29,795 nucleotides of DNA. Origin: Haplomitrium mnioides (lineage: Eukaryota > Marchantiophyta > Haplomitriopsida > Calobryales). The DNA lies in NCBI GenBank assembly GCA_049999725.1, contig JBNGIS010035540.1, forward strand, positions 1 to 29,795, written 5' to 3'. Made by a program: the position numbers and the translations under genes. Shown one piece after another: positions 18,741 to 29,500 of the stretch; position 1 is the stretch's first letter, and each line of letters opens with the position of its first letter. Below the pieces are notes generated by a model that did not search any database, was not told the origin of the DNA, and saw only the letters and a list, made by a program, of their open reading frames with translations.

Positions 18741-20500
18741 AAAAATGTTGATGCAGTGCTGGAGGTAAAGCCTTAGTAAATATATCGGCAATATTCTCCT
18801 TACTAGAGATAACATGTACAGAAATAGTGTCATCAAGCTACTCATGAGTGAAGAAAAACTTTGGAACAATGTGTTTTATATAGTCTCTTTTAATAAATTA
18901 TGCTATACACATGCCAAGTTATCTTCAAAAATAATAGTAGGGTTAGATATACAAGGCAAACCACAATGCAAATAAACATGATCAAGCATTCTTCATAGGT
19001 ATATGCACTCCCTACTAGCGCCATGTAGAGCAATGATCTCTCATGGTTTGAGAATGTACAAGTCAAAGTTTGCTTTGTACTATTCCATGATATAGATGTA
19101 GAGCCATATAGAAATATATAACCGGTTTTGGATTTAGCATTGTCAAGATCTCAAAGGTATCCCTCATCTACATAGTCGATAAGGATTTGATTAGTATTAT
19201 TTGGGAAAAGTAGACCCATGTCAATTGTTTCTTGTACGTTTTTGAAAATATGCTTCATACCATTCAAATGCCCTATAGTGGGTTGTGAGCTATGTCTTGC
19301 AAGCAAGTTCACGGAAAAGGAAATATCATGGTATGTTTTATTAGCAAGATACATAAGAGTTCCTATAGCAAAGAGATATGGTATCTCAGATCCAAGGATT
19401 GGCTCTATGTCTTTCCGTTTTCGAAAAATATCTTTGTCTCTATCTAGTGATCTAATCTCCATGGAAGATGTGACTGGATGAGATTTATCCATATTGAATT
19501 GTTTAAGTATTTTCTTAGTATAAGTAATTTGATGCATCAACATGCCATCATCGAGATACTCAAATTGTAATCCTAAACAATACTTGGTCTTACCAATATC
19601 CTTCATATTAAAAGTCTTCTTAAGCAAAGAAATAGTTTGTTCAAGTAAGGATTGGTGACCAAAAAGGTTTATATAATCAATATATAATGTTACAATTAAA
19701 AATTCTTTGTCGACATTCTTGATGAATAAACTTGGTGCAATGTCATCAAAGTGAAAACCCATGGCTATCATCTCCTCATGAAATCTATAATACCATATTC
19801 GACCACTCTACTTAAGTCTATAAATAGATCGAAGGATCTGGATTGCATATCCACCCTTGGCTAGAGGCATGGATTGATGCATAGGGAGACTATAGATCTT
19901 TTATCCCAAGAATGCATCTCATGAACTATAGGTCCTAACCCAATACTACCACCACTAGTTGTAATGATGGTGGATGGTAAAGAGGTAGATGGGTCGCTAA
20001 ATGATTTACTTTTAGTGACATTCTCCCTCTGAATATGATAGATATTCCATGCAATAAGCTCTGATGGAGCTTTCATATAGATCTAGGTATCTAGAATCCC
20101 GTATAAGTATGTTATCACAACATCCATCTAATGTGTAATGAGCTCATGTCCTAGAGAAAAGCCTACTAGGAACCAGTATGTGATATGATCCATAACTAGA
20201 GCGTATTTGAGATTGTAGTCTCTTCTGGGTACTTGTGTATAGCCATTGGCTACAAGGCATGTCTTATATCTAACAATTTTGTCTTTTTCATTTCGCTTCT
20301 TCACAAAGATCCACCTATATCTGATTAAATTAGCATCGGAGGGAGTAATAACTAAAGGTCCAAATACCTTCCTCTATATCATGGAATAGAGGAATTAAGT
20401 TTTGAATCCATTGTTTTTTTCCACTCTATCCGATTAGAACTGTCCATAGCTTCTTTGACAGATCTAGCATCAGGTGGTGTATAAGATATAGTCTGTCAAA
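18741..20500 (-). pseudogene. Copia D reverse transcriptase and RNase H
   Basis: The best-kept part is 19771-19151: FDDIAPSLFIKN, then the active site, which reads Tyr-Ile-Asp-Tyr at 19673-19684 instead of YVDD, so one catalytic Asp is lost. KYCLGLQFEYLDDGMLMHQI, ILKQFNMDKSHP, LMYLANKTYHDISFSVNLLA and the RNase H start follow, with SKTGYIFLYGSTSISWNSTK after a TGA near 19154. Upstream, 20076-19861 holds MKAPSELIAW and a loop of about 70 residues with GPIVHEMHSWDK and RSIVS, two 36-bp units corresponding to the array of copia E. RNase H below 19000 is frame-shifted. The enzyme cannot be active. Confidence 0.85.
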
Positions 20501-20679
20501 CAAGGAATGAAAAATGGTCATCGACATGTACACTTTCTCTTTGTTATATTACCCCTATATCCATATAGTGGATCGAGATCTCTTCATTATCAAGGTATTC
20601 CAATAAGGAAATAGTCGACTGGGATAGTAAAGGTGTAGACAAAGATTCTTTAAGGACATCAGTTGAGAATGTAGTTCTC

Positions 20680-21990
20680 TTAGTAAAATTTTTTTATATA
20701 GGTTGAGAGTTTTTTGAGCCAAGAGGGCATCCTCTCTTTTGCCTTGGTACTTGGTGAACTGCTGGTTTTGAAATATCTTGAATTCTTGCAGGAATAAGTG
20801 ACCTAGTTACCTTTGCAATTTCATGAAAAGAATCTGGCATCTGTTCGACTATTTTAGCCAAGTGAAGAAGTCTCTTGACTTCATCCTCACCTTGCCTTGT
20901 TCTTTGATATATCCGTATAGTGGATGTATTCTCCCATTGGAGTTTTTTTGTAATGAAGAATTTTTATCTTCAAAAAGAGATGGAAATATATCCTCATAGA
21001 AATAGCAATTAGCTAATCTGGCTTGAAACACATCAACTGTGGATGGTTCCAGATAGCGTATAATAGACAGTGAGTCATATCCCACATAAATGCCTTTTTG
21101 CCTCTGAGTTCCCATCTTAGTCCTTTTCAGTCCTATAATTGGAACTAATACTTGACAATCGAAAACTCGCACATGGGATTAGTCTAGTATCTGACCATAG
21201 GTAAGTTGGTGAGGTGATAATGCATTAAAAATTGATGGTCGATATTTTAATAATGATGCAGCATGTAATATTGCATTGCTCCATGCAGAAACCGGTAAAT
21301 TAGTCTACATTAACATAGGCCTAGCAATTATTTGAATGTTGCATATAACTCTTTTGGCTATTCCATTTTGACAATGGACATCTACCATAGAGTATTGGGT
21401 ATCTATACCCATAGTCATGCAAAAGTCATCAAAATTCTTGGATGTAAGCTCCTCCACATTGTCAACTCATAGGATTTTTATTAGACTTTTTAGAAATTGA
21501 GCTTTTAATTTTAGAATGTGTGCCAATATTCTTGGCAAGACAAGATTACGAGTAGATAGTAATGATACTTGTGACCATTTTGTGGAAGCGCATATGACCA
21601 AGAAATACCAAAATGGTCCACTATGTGCATCAATAGTACCACAAACATCTGCGTACATTCTCTCAAGGAACTTTGGAATTTCCATAATTGTCTTCGAAAT
21701 TGCTAGACATAAGGCCAATTTGCTTTAAGAACAGTAAATACATGGTCTTTCGATCATGGATGGCTTTATGCTTTGAGGAATGGATCAGGTAACTTTCTGA
21801 ATGTTACGATACATTGTAGTGTCCGGATGTTCAAAGCAATTCTACCATAAAGTAGTATGATTGATTGCTTTTGCATGAGTATGATAGTTTTGTATTTGTG
21901 TAATATAGAAACCAAGAGGGTACGCAAAAAGTGTTTCTTTTATTTCAGATCTTTTAGGAGTGTGCTTTAATAAATGAAACACTTCCTAAT
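20680..21990 (-). pseudogene. Copia D integrase
   Basis: On the - strand remnants of the zinc-binding region precede the core at 21718-21467: ERMYADVCGTIDAHSGPFWY has the first catalytic Asp, and VDNVEELTSKNF near 21470-21430 the second. In the QNGIAKR motif the third acidic residue is Lys (codon AAA, 21353-21355) where active copia integrases have Glu, so catalysis is lost. The C-terminal part at 21172-20849 reads KMGTQRQKGIYVGYDSLSII and RYLEPSTVDVF, typical of plant copia. The linker near 20730-20690 has KRGCPLGSKN. Several frameshifts are present. Confidence 0.85.
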
Positions 21991-22324
21991 TTTTACAAGT
22001 GTTGGTATGTATGTGATACACATTGTCTCGTATATCACAAAAATTGATAAGGTTTCTAGTTGCACTTGGAGCATATATGGCTGATTTGATATGTATAACA
22101 GTCCCTTGTGGAAATTTGATAGTTGCTGGTTCTTTAACTTCTTCAATCTTATTGTTGCCCATGATAGTGGTCACCTTTTGGTGTGAGGACGGCAACTTGG
22201 TAAAATAGGACCTGCATTTTAAAATAGTTTGAGTACTGCCACTATCTATAATACAAGTATGGATGTCATCAAGAGGAAGTGTAGAATTTGTACACTGAAT
22301 CATGTTTGTTTCTGGTATATTCAT
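21986..22324 (-). pseudogene. Copia D protease
   Basis: HTCIIDSGSTQTILKCRSYF carries the Asp-Ser-Gly triad. PPSH-type spacer text, NLINFCDIRDNVYHIHTN and the pre-integrase region follow. The frame differs from that of gag, so a frameshift lies near 22390. Confidence 0.8.
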
Positions 22325-22389
22325 ATCCTCTTCCTTATCGATATAATTGCTAAGGGTATTGGTCTATTCCATAAAGACCTCATGACTCT

Positions 22390-23328
22390 CTATTGCAGCT
22401 TTATGGTTTTGTCTTTAGCATAAAGTGCAACCAAATGTGTTGGGATTCTACAAACTTTAGTAGTATGCCGGATGGTGCCCCATCTACTGCAAACAATTGG
22501 TCCTCTTGTGTTGCTTGAGGATGGCTGGTTTCTCTTATTGAATGTATTCCTGCCTCCTATTCTTTGTCTTTGATAGAAGCGTGCAAAGTTGCCCTTGCCC
22601 CTTCCTCTCCCTCTGAATTGCTGATTCTTGCCATTCATAGAAGCTTTACCCCTTTGAGAATTTTGTCTAAAGGAACCATATCTAGCCCTTGTTCTAGACA
22701 CACCTCTGCTATTTGTAGGCTTGGAGTAATGAGCTTCAAGTGTAGGATTTTGAGGTAGGGTACTTCGAGGTCTTACTTTGGAATTCTTCATCAGCAAATC
22801 TTGATGTTTCTCTACTAATAGTAAATAGGCTATAAGTTCAGAATAAGTAGAGAAATTCATGTTTCTGAACTGTGCAGATAGAATCATGTTGGCTATATGA
22901 AGCATGGATAATGTTTTCTCAATTTGTTCCTCTTGAGAAATTAGATGTCCACATAATGTCAGCTGAGATGTTATTCTGAACAATTCACTGTTATATTTGG
23001 AAATGAAAGAAAAATCTTGGACTCTTGTTTTGACCCAATCATGCCTTGCTTTAGGCATATGAATTGCTTCTATGTGGTCAAATCTTTCTTTCAAGTTACC
23101 CTAGAGAGTTCAGGGATTACTCTCATTGAGATACTGAATTTTGAGAGAATTAGAGAGATGGTGCCTTAGGAAGACCAAGGCCTGGGCTTTCTGTTGTAAT
23201 GTTATGTCCTCATCTCTTAGGATTGTGGTCTCCAATCCCTTAGAAACCAGATGGGCTCATGCGTCCAGTGACTAGGAGAGATAGTTGTCTCCTTCAATAG
23301 TAAGCTGTTTAAAGTTTAATTTTTCCAT
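22390..23328 (-). pseudogene. Copia D gag
   Basis: The - strand ATG at 23328-23326 starts MEKLNFKQLTIEGDNYLS, typical of plant copia gag, where YLxWxLDAxxHL follows; here stop codons replace two residues near 23270. Further stops lie near 23110 and 23100. Then 23094-22390 is open: KERFDHIEAIHMPKARHDW, SQLTLCGHLISQEEQIEKTL, a basic Arg/Gly-rich nucleic-acid-binding stretch (FRGRGRGKGNFARFYQR) and one zinc knuckle at 22491-22450, CSRWGTIRHTTKVC, in which the second Cys has become Trp. The knuckle is therefore defective. Confidence 0.85.
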
Positions 23329-25978
23329 TTTTTAGAATGCAGAAGAGTTTTGAGGGTTAGAAGATAAATGACAAATTTATCAAAATACAAAAAAATACAA
23401 AATGTTAAACTTTGTGCAACTCTAGAAACAATTGATAAAGCAGCTTTGTATAACAAAAGTTATATGCGAAGTATAGTCTTTGTTATGCTTGCTGCAAGCA
23501 AGTTGTTGATCTTCCAATCTTTTAGAAGGCAGGTGGAAATATCAGCAACAGGCCTCCTTTACAATATTACAAATGTTGATGTAGCCTCAATTTTCAGATA
23601 CAATCTACAGAAGTTGATGTAATATCTTTAAATGTGCAAACTGATCCTCCGAATTCTTGAATCACTTCCTGAAAGTAGATATTTGTTAAAACTTCTGAAT
23701 ATGTTGTCTTATAATACACTATATTGATAAGGAAACATTGTGGACTAGTTGTGATCTTCTCAAAATCTCAGTAGATTGTTGAGACAACTGGTCAATCTCC
23801 TCTTACATGTACAACAATAATTGATATTATGTAAAAATTAAACTTTGAAGTATAGATATAGAAGTAGCTAATCTTTTTACTATTATAAAAATTTCTAACA
23901 TACAGTTTCTAACAAATGAAAAACAGAGTATGGTTGTCTCAGAATGTGAAAATTGAGTGATCAGATATGAAAGTCTATCCAAATGTGACTCCAATAGGTA
24001 TGACAAGGTAGAAAAAATGTTGTGGATATATGTTTGTTTCCAATTTGTTCAAACCAGGTGTCTTGGCATCAGAATTGTTGATCTGAAAACTTATGAATTG
24101 ACTAGAAAAAGTAGACACCCTTCACATATGATGTGTACGAGGATGTATCTTCAACAGTCAAACACTTACGAATAGAAATTGATCACTTTCACTTGGAAAG
24201 AATCACTCTGACGTCATAAAAGTCTTGTTATGAAGAGTAACATGCAAAACCAAAAACTGTTGCACTCAACTCATTTTGATTTCTTTACCATATGTAGCAA
24301 AATATATTTTGAAAGAATCGCCTAGAGTTGGCGATCAAATTTGTGTTTTCAAATTTCAAAATGGCTACATAAAATACGCAAACCGATCGACTGAGTAATC
24401 GTTGTTCTCACACTAAAGAGAAATTAGGTTCAGTGATTAAAATAGGTTCGAGAGAAGTGTGGTGCTTCGGCAAGGACTAACCGCAAACTCGATATCAATC
24501 AGACAGCTTCAGTGGAGTTAATAGGTCCAGGAACAAATCTCGAGCTTTGGAAGTATGGTCCAATACCGCAGCAGATGTCGTCTAATGAGGGACTTGCATT
24601 TAGTCCCATAAGAAAATTGTGAAAAACGCCTTCATGTATATAAGTCTTCCATTTGCTATAACATTCAATGGTTACTTAATAGAGAACCCCTCACTCCCTA
24701 CATCTAAGAGTGGGGTTTGGCTCTGGCATCTCCAATCAGTAGACGACACGTGGCCCTTAAAAGATAGGTCTAAAAAACAAAAGAGGCAGCTTCACCTCCG
24801 AGCTAGAATAGTTTTATATAAATTTATCTTCTTCTTTTCTTCTTTGTAACATAGCTTTATCAGCCTTTCACCACTGGAAATTCCCATTCTTTTGAAATTT
24901 CACGAAACACTGAAGTAGAAATTTTGAACTTTTAATATTTTATGATTTTTACCAAAACATTGATATGTCTTAGTTTCGTCGTTGAGTTTCCCTTCTTTCC
25001 TTTGAACTTTCGGCTTTCACTCATACTCCATATCAAACTTTCAATAAAATATTAATATCTCTTCCAAAACGATGAATTATCACCAATATGCACTGATGGA
25101 AGCCCTTTGAATTTTCCTTCTTCGCCGAACAAAAATTGTCGACCTTTCAGATTACCTGAGAAAAGTTTTACAAAACACCGATGTGTCATTGTTTCTCCAC
25201 AGATCTGAAATGTCCAGCTGTTGGAACTTTCAGAATCTTCAGTCATATCCTGTGGTCAAAATTTTGCCAAAAATGTGTTATATCACTAATTCAACCTCAC
25301 AGATGTCGAACTTTCAAAAAATCCCAGATGAAATCTCTTTTAACTTTCAACTTAACTCTTCAAGAATTGCTGAAATTGTGATTTCTTGCATTTCCAACAT
25401 TCAAAGTCCTTTGTTGAATGTTTTTTCATAGCTCGATCAATTCTCTTAGATTTGATGAGTATTCATCAAATTTTGATCAATCTTGCATCAATCATCTGCC
25501 TTCTTTGATCTTTAGGGAGTTGTAAAAACCTGTTGTCCCCAAGAATATTCTTCTCACAAGAAATCGTCTGTCACATAGCTTCAAGATTTGCGTCGATTCA
25601 CTTACAAATCTTCATCGAACAACAATCTGAAATCAAATTGGACTTCTTCAAATAACAATAGTTGATTCCTCTTCAATTGGTGTCCTTTGTGTCTGTTTAG
25701 ATTGATTGAATAAATCATGAATCCTGAATCGAATCAGCCTGATGAAAAACTCGAGCTCGCCTTCAAATTGATGAATTAGATCTGTTCATCCAATTCTGGA
25801 CGAATTTCTTCAAAATTTTGTCATAGATAGGGTTGTAATCCCCTAGCAAACCCACTTCTACTTCAAGTCGAACATAGAAATGTCAAAAAATGGCTGAGAT
25901 CTGCTTCTGAAAATTTTCAAATCTGTGAATGATCGATGTGTATGAGCTTGAAGAAATAATATAATATATTATTATATT
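23329..25978. other. AT-rich unassigned region
   Basis: About 2.65 kb without a recognisable protein, LTR or primer site. The left part should hold the leader and 5' LTR of copia D, but I cannot identify them. From about 24900 to 25400 phrases such as GAACTTTCAG, CACCGATGTGTCATT and CAGATSTSAAATG recur loosely, suggesting old degenerate repeats. Short open frames (24619-24849, 25183-25431 and others) have no family resemblance and are not called as genes. The stretch 24640-24860 looks promoter-like and is listed separately. Confidence 0.5.
24747..24822 (+). promoter_or_regulatory. Promoter-like cluster: G-box and TATA box
   Basis: CACGTGGC at 24747-24754 is followed 61 bp downstream by TATATAAA at 24815-24822 and a pyrimidine-rich stretch (CTTCTTCTTTTCTTC), the layout of a plant promoter or LTR U3 region. 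No downstream gene is recognised, so it may be an unrecognised LTR. Confidence 0.35.
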
Positions 25979-26122
25979 TGTTGTAGAGTATGAGTCACAC
26001 AGAGAGAGAATGCTGCACCAAACGTTCCTTCATGTAATGATCAATAGAATGATGAGAGATCGAATGTCTCTCTTATCTATACATCCATTCTATATATAAA
26101 TGTATCACTATGTTCTATAACA
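25979..26122 (-). repeat. 3' LTR of copia E
   Basis: On the + strand the interval begins TGTTGTAG and ends CTATAACA, giving near-perfect 8-bp terminal inverted repeats and a 144-bp LTR. On the - strand it starts right after the purine tract AAGGGGGAG at 26131-26123. The AT-rich left flank (TATATT) would be the target-site copy; the other copy lies outside the window. Confidence 0.8.
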
Positions 26123-26131
26123 CTCCCCCTT
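26123..26131 (-). other. Polypurine tract of copia E
   Basis: AAGGGGGAG on the - strand abuts the TGTTATAG start of the LTR; the matching tract of copia D is at 18330-18336. Confidence 0.8.
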
Positions 26132-26554
26132 GGCTGATTCTTCTCATGTAATCAGCCACATTTGATAGGACTAGTGTATATCCTATATATGTGTAGTCTC
26201 ATTAAAACCCTCCTGCTTTCTTCTGAGGGAAAGAGTGCTACCACATATATAGTACTTAATAAAATGAATGAATAAAATGTATGGAGTTCATAATATGAAA
26301 ACTGTATGATATGTTCTAAGTTATCAAATCATGAGAAGATGATTATGTCGCTGTGGGTAGGCCTCCTCGATCTTTTGTTGCTCTATCTTCTGGTCCTGAA
26401 TGCTTGTTGTGCTCCACAAAGTCATTTGTGATGTGTCCAACCTGTTTGAGTAGCTGCATTTTGACTGTAAGTAATCATGTGGTCAGCATCAATATATATT
26501 AAGAATCATAACATGAATCTGAAAATATGACAGCAGGTCAGAATAATATTCAGA
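26132..26554 (-). other. 3' untranslated region of copia E
   Basis: No open frame. It carries TCATTAAAACCCTCC at 26199-26213, shared with copia D, followed on the + strand by GGGAAAGAGTGCTACC. Conservation between otherwise diverged copies suggests a role in the element life cycle. Confidence 0.6.
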
Positions 26555-29500
26555 TTATGTATGTTCTTTGTGTATTTCAGACAGTTTTCCGAGACCAATA
26601 CCCTCTGTGTGCTCTTTATGTAGAGCGGAAGGTAGAGGTTTTGTAAACATGTCACCTCTGTTTAGTTTACTAGGTATCCATTGTACCTTGATTTGGTCAT
26701 TATGTTGTTCATGAGTATAGAAAAAGTTTGGAGCTATATGTTTTATTCTATCGCCCTTGATGAATCCTTGAGCGATTTGGTCAACACATGGCTTGTTGTC
26801 CTCAAATATAGATGTAGGTTCCTGGATGAGAGGTTGGCATGTGTTGGAGTTAATATGGTCAATGAGTTGGCGTAACCAAATACACTCTCTACTTGCTTCA
26901 TACAGAGCTATTATCTCCGCATGGTTTGTAGAGGTGGTGGTGATTGTTTGTTTTGTGCTTTTCCATGATATTGCTATGCCCCCTTTGAGGAATACATAGC
27001 CCGTTTGTGACTTTGCGTCGTCGGGATCAGATAAGTATCCTGCATCAGCATATCCTATAATGTCATGGTCTGCAGTTTTCGGGAAGAACAGTCCCATGTC
27101 TGTGGTACCTTTAAGGTATCTTAAAATCCTTTTGATGCCGTTCCAATGTCGTATAGTCGGTTGGGAACTGTGTCTTGCAAGTAAGTTCACGGCAAAAGCT
27201 ATGTCTGGTCTTGTTTGATTTGCAAGATACATCAGTTCTCATATTGCTGAAAGGTACGGTTTTTCAGGTCCAAGTGTAGGTTTTGTTTCTTTTCTTTTTG
27301 AGAACATGTCCCTCGTGGGATCAGATGATCTTACTTCCATAGGGGTGCTCGTTGGATGAGCTTTATCCATGTTGAACTGTTTAAGGATTTTGGATGTATA
27401 AGTGGATTGATGGATTAGGATTCCATTATGTAGGTGTTCAAATTGTATACCCAGGCAGAAGTCAGGTTCCCCAATGTCTCGCATTTCAAATATGTCCTTC
27501 AGCTTCTCAATGGTTTTGTTGGCTAGTCGTGGTGTGCCAAAAATGTTAATGTCATCTACATATATTGCTACTATGACGTATTCAGGGTTTTCCTGTTTCA
27601 TAAAGAGGCATGGTGCAATGTCCCCATTGGTGAAGTTTAAAGTCATCATTTCTGATTTGAATCTTTGATACCAGTTTCTACCACTCTGTTTAAGTCCATA
27701 CATTGAGCGTAGGACTTGTACAGCCATCTTTGAGCCTGATATGTCTGATGATATTCCTGTTGCTTTCATAGATTGCTCTGCCAGTTGTCTACCTTTGTGT
27801 ATATTTTCGCGATGGGGGACTATAGGTCCCTTTGGATGTTCACTGTACAACTGTTTTGCTAGCTGGACTAAAGGTCCAGTGTACTGTTGCTTGTTTAGCA
27901 GATCATTTGTGGGGACTGAAAGTCCGTTGTTGTGATTCGTGCTCAGCAAATGTGTTGGCTTTATATATGATCTGTTTTGAGCTGTTTGCAACATATCATC
28001 CATCGCCTGGTATTTCCTTTTTGTCATAAGGACAGAGGGTCCTTGTTTTGCCATCATGCCGTTATGGACAGAAGGTCCTTCATGACTTGTGTATCTTCTT
28101 TGGACGATGGGTCCATCTGTAGAATGTTGGTCGTGAGAGACAAAAGGTCTCTGTTTGTCTGTGTGTTCGTGAGTGACAAAAGGTCTACTTTCATTTTTCT
28201 GGCCTTGAGGGACAAAAGGTCTAACCTCTCTTTGCTGGCTGTGAGGGACAAAACGCGCGCTTTCACATTTCTGGCCTTGATGGACAAAAGGTCCACTTTC
28301 ATATTTCTAGCGTTGAGGGACAAAAGGTCCACTTTCATATTTCTGGCGTTGAGGGACAAAAGGTCCACTTTCATATTTCTGGCATTGAGGGACAAAAGGT
28401 CCACTTTCATATTTCTGGCCTTGATGGACAAAAGGTCCACTTTAATATTTCTGGCCTTGAGGGACAAAAGGTCCACTTTCATATTTCTGGCTTTGAGGGA
28501 CAAAATGTCTCACCTCAGTTGGTTGTTTCTCCCCCTCAATGTGGAATGATATCCTGGATATGAGCTTAGGGGGTGCCTTCATAAAAATTTGAGTGTCGAG
28601 TATGCCATATAAGTAGGCAGTAATGACATCCATGATATGCATGATCAGGTTGCGTTGAATTGCAAATGCTATCATATATCTATATGTGATCGTATCCATG
28701 ACTGGTGACTATGTCAGATTGTAATCTTTTCCAGGGATTTGCGTGTATCCTTTCGCGATGAGTCTTGCTTTGTATCTCGTGACTTCGCCTTTTGCATTTC
28801 TTTTCCTGACAAATATAAATCTGTAGTCTGTCAGGTTCATGTCTGATGTGGCAGGTATAACTGATCCGAATACTTGCCGATGTATGAGTGAGTCCAGTTA
28901 TGAGTGTATGGCTTTTTCCCATTGTGGCCAATCCGACCTTGATTGTGCATCCTGTACTGATATAGGGTCGGGTATGGTGTTGTATATAGTCTGGGATACT
29001 GAATAGGCAAACATGTCGTTCATGTCGGTTTGGTCACGTTTCAAGATATGACCACTAAATGAGTAGTCAATTGCGATTTCTTCATTTTCTGGGATTGATT
29101 GTGTTTGTAGTGTTTCTTGTGTGTGGTTAGGATGTGGTTGTAATCCAGGGCTAGCGAGTAAAGATGTTTGTGTTTTCGGCTTGTTTTTGGAGCCTAATGG
29201 TCTGCCTCTTTTGGCTTTAGGTGCAATATCAGTAGCCGCAGTTGAATCTTTTTATAGTCTTGCAGGAGCATTTGCTGCTTCAAGATGAGACTTAGTGAGG
29301 TTTGGAACGTCGTTGAATGCGTCTGGCATTCTGATTAATGTTTGTTGTAAGTGTAGAAGTCTCTAAACTTCGTATTCTGATTGTTCTAATCTAGGATCAG
29401 GGTGGAGTAGCGATTTGTTGTGCCATATAAGGTTATCAGTTTGTGTTTTCTCGGAATTGTCTTCGAGCATTAGAGTTGGGAAAACATCTTCGAAGAATTG

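Larger units (their letters stand above)
18113..23328 (-). mobile_element. Copia element D, decayed
   Basis: On the - strand the order is gag, protease, integrase, RT, RNase H, polypurine tract and 3' LTR, the Ty1/copia order with integrase before RT. No 5' LTR is recognisable to the right of gag. Frameshifts and stops occur throughout. It belongs to the same lineage as copia E: shared integrase end, the GxPLGSKN linker, the TCATTAAAACCCTC motif in the 3' region, and the RT loop with 36-bp units. Confidence 0.85.

Noticed and set aside
25052-25431. Host gene exon in the AT-rich region
   Set aside because: Short open frames on both strands with no family resemblance; the area looks like degenerate repeats.
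28054-28503. Open - strand frame with repeated LLSLKARNMKVD text
   Set aside because: Another frame of the same array; the pol frame is the one continuous with RT on both sides.
28017-28512. CRISPR-like array because of the 36-bp period and palindromic core
   Set aside because: The repeats are directly joined without unique spacers, lie within a coding frame and are in a plant retrotransposon.
27977-28549. Open + strand frame of 190 codons with repeated FIFLALRDKRST text
   Set aside because: It is the opposite-strand reading of the 36-bp array; a repeat unit divisible by three keeps several frames open. The pol frame on the - strand explains it.
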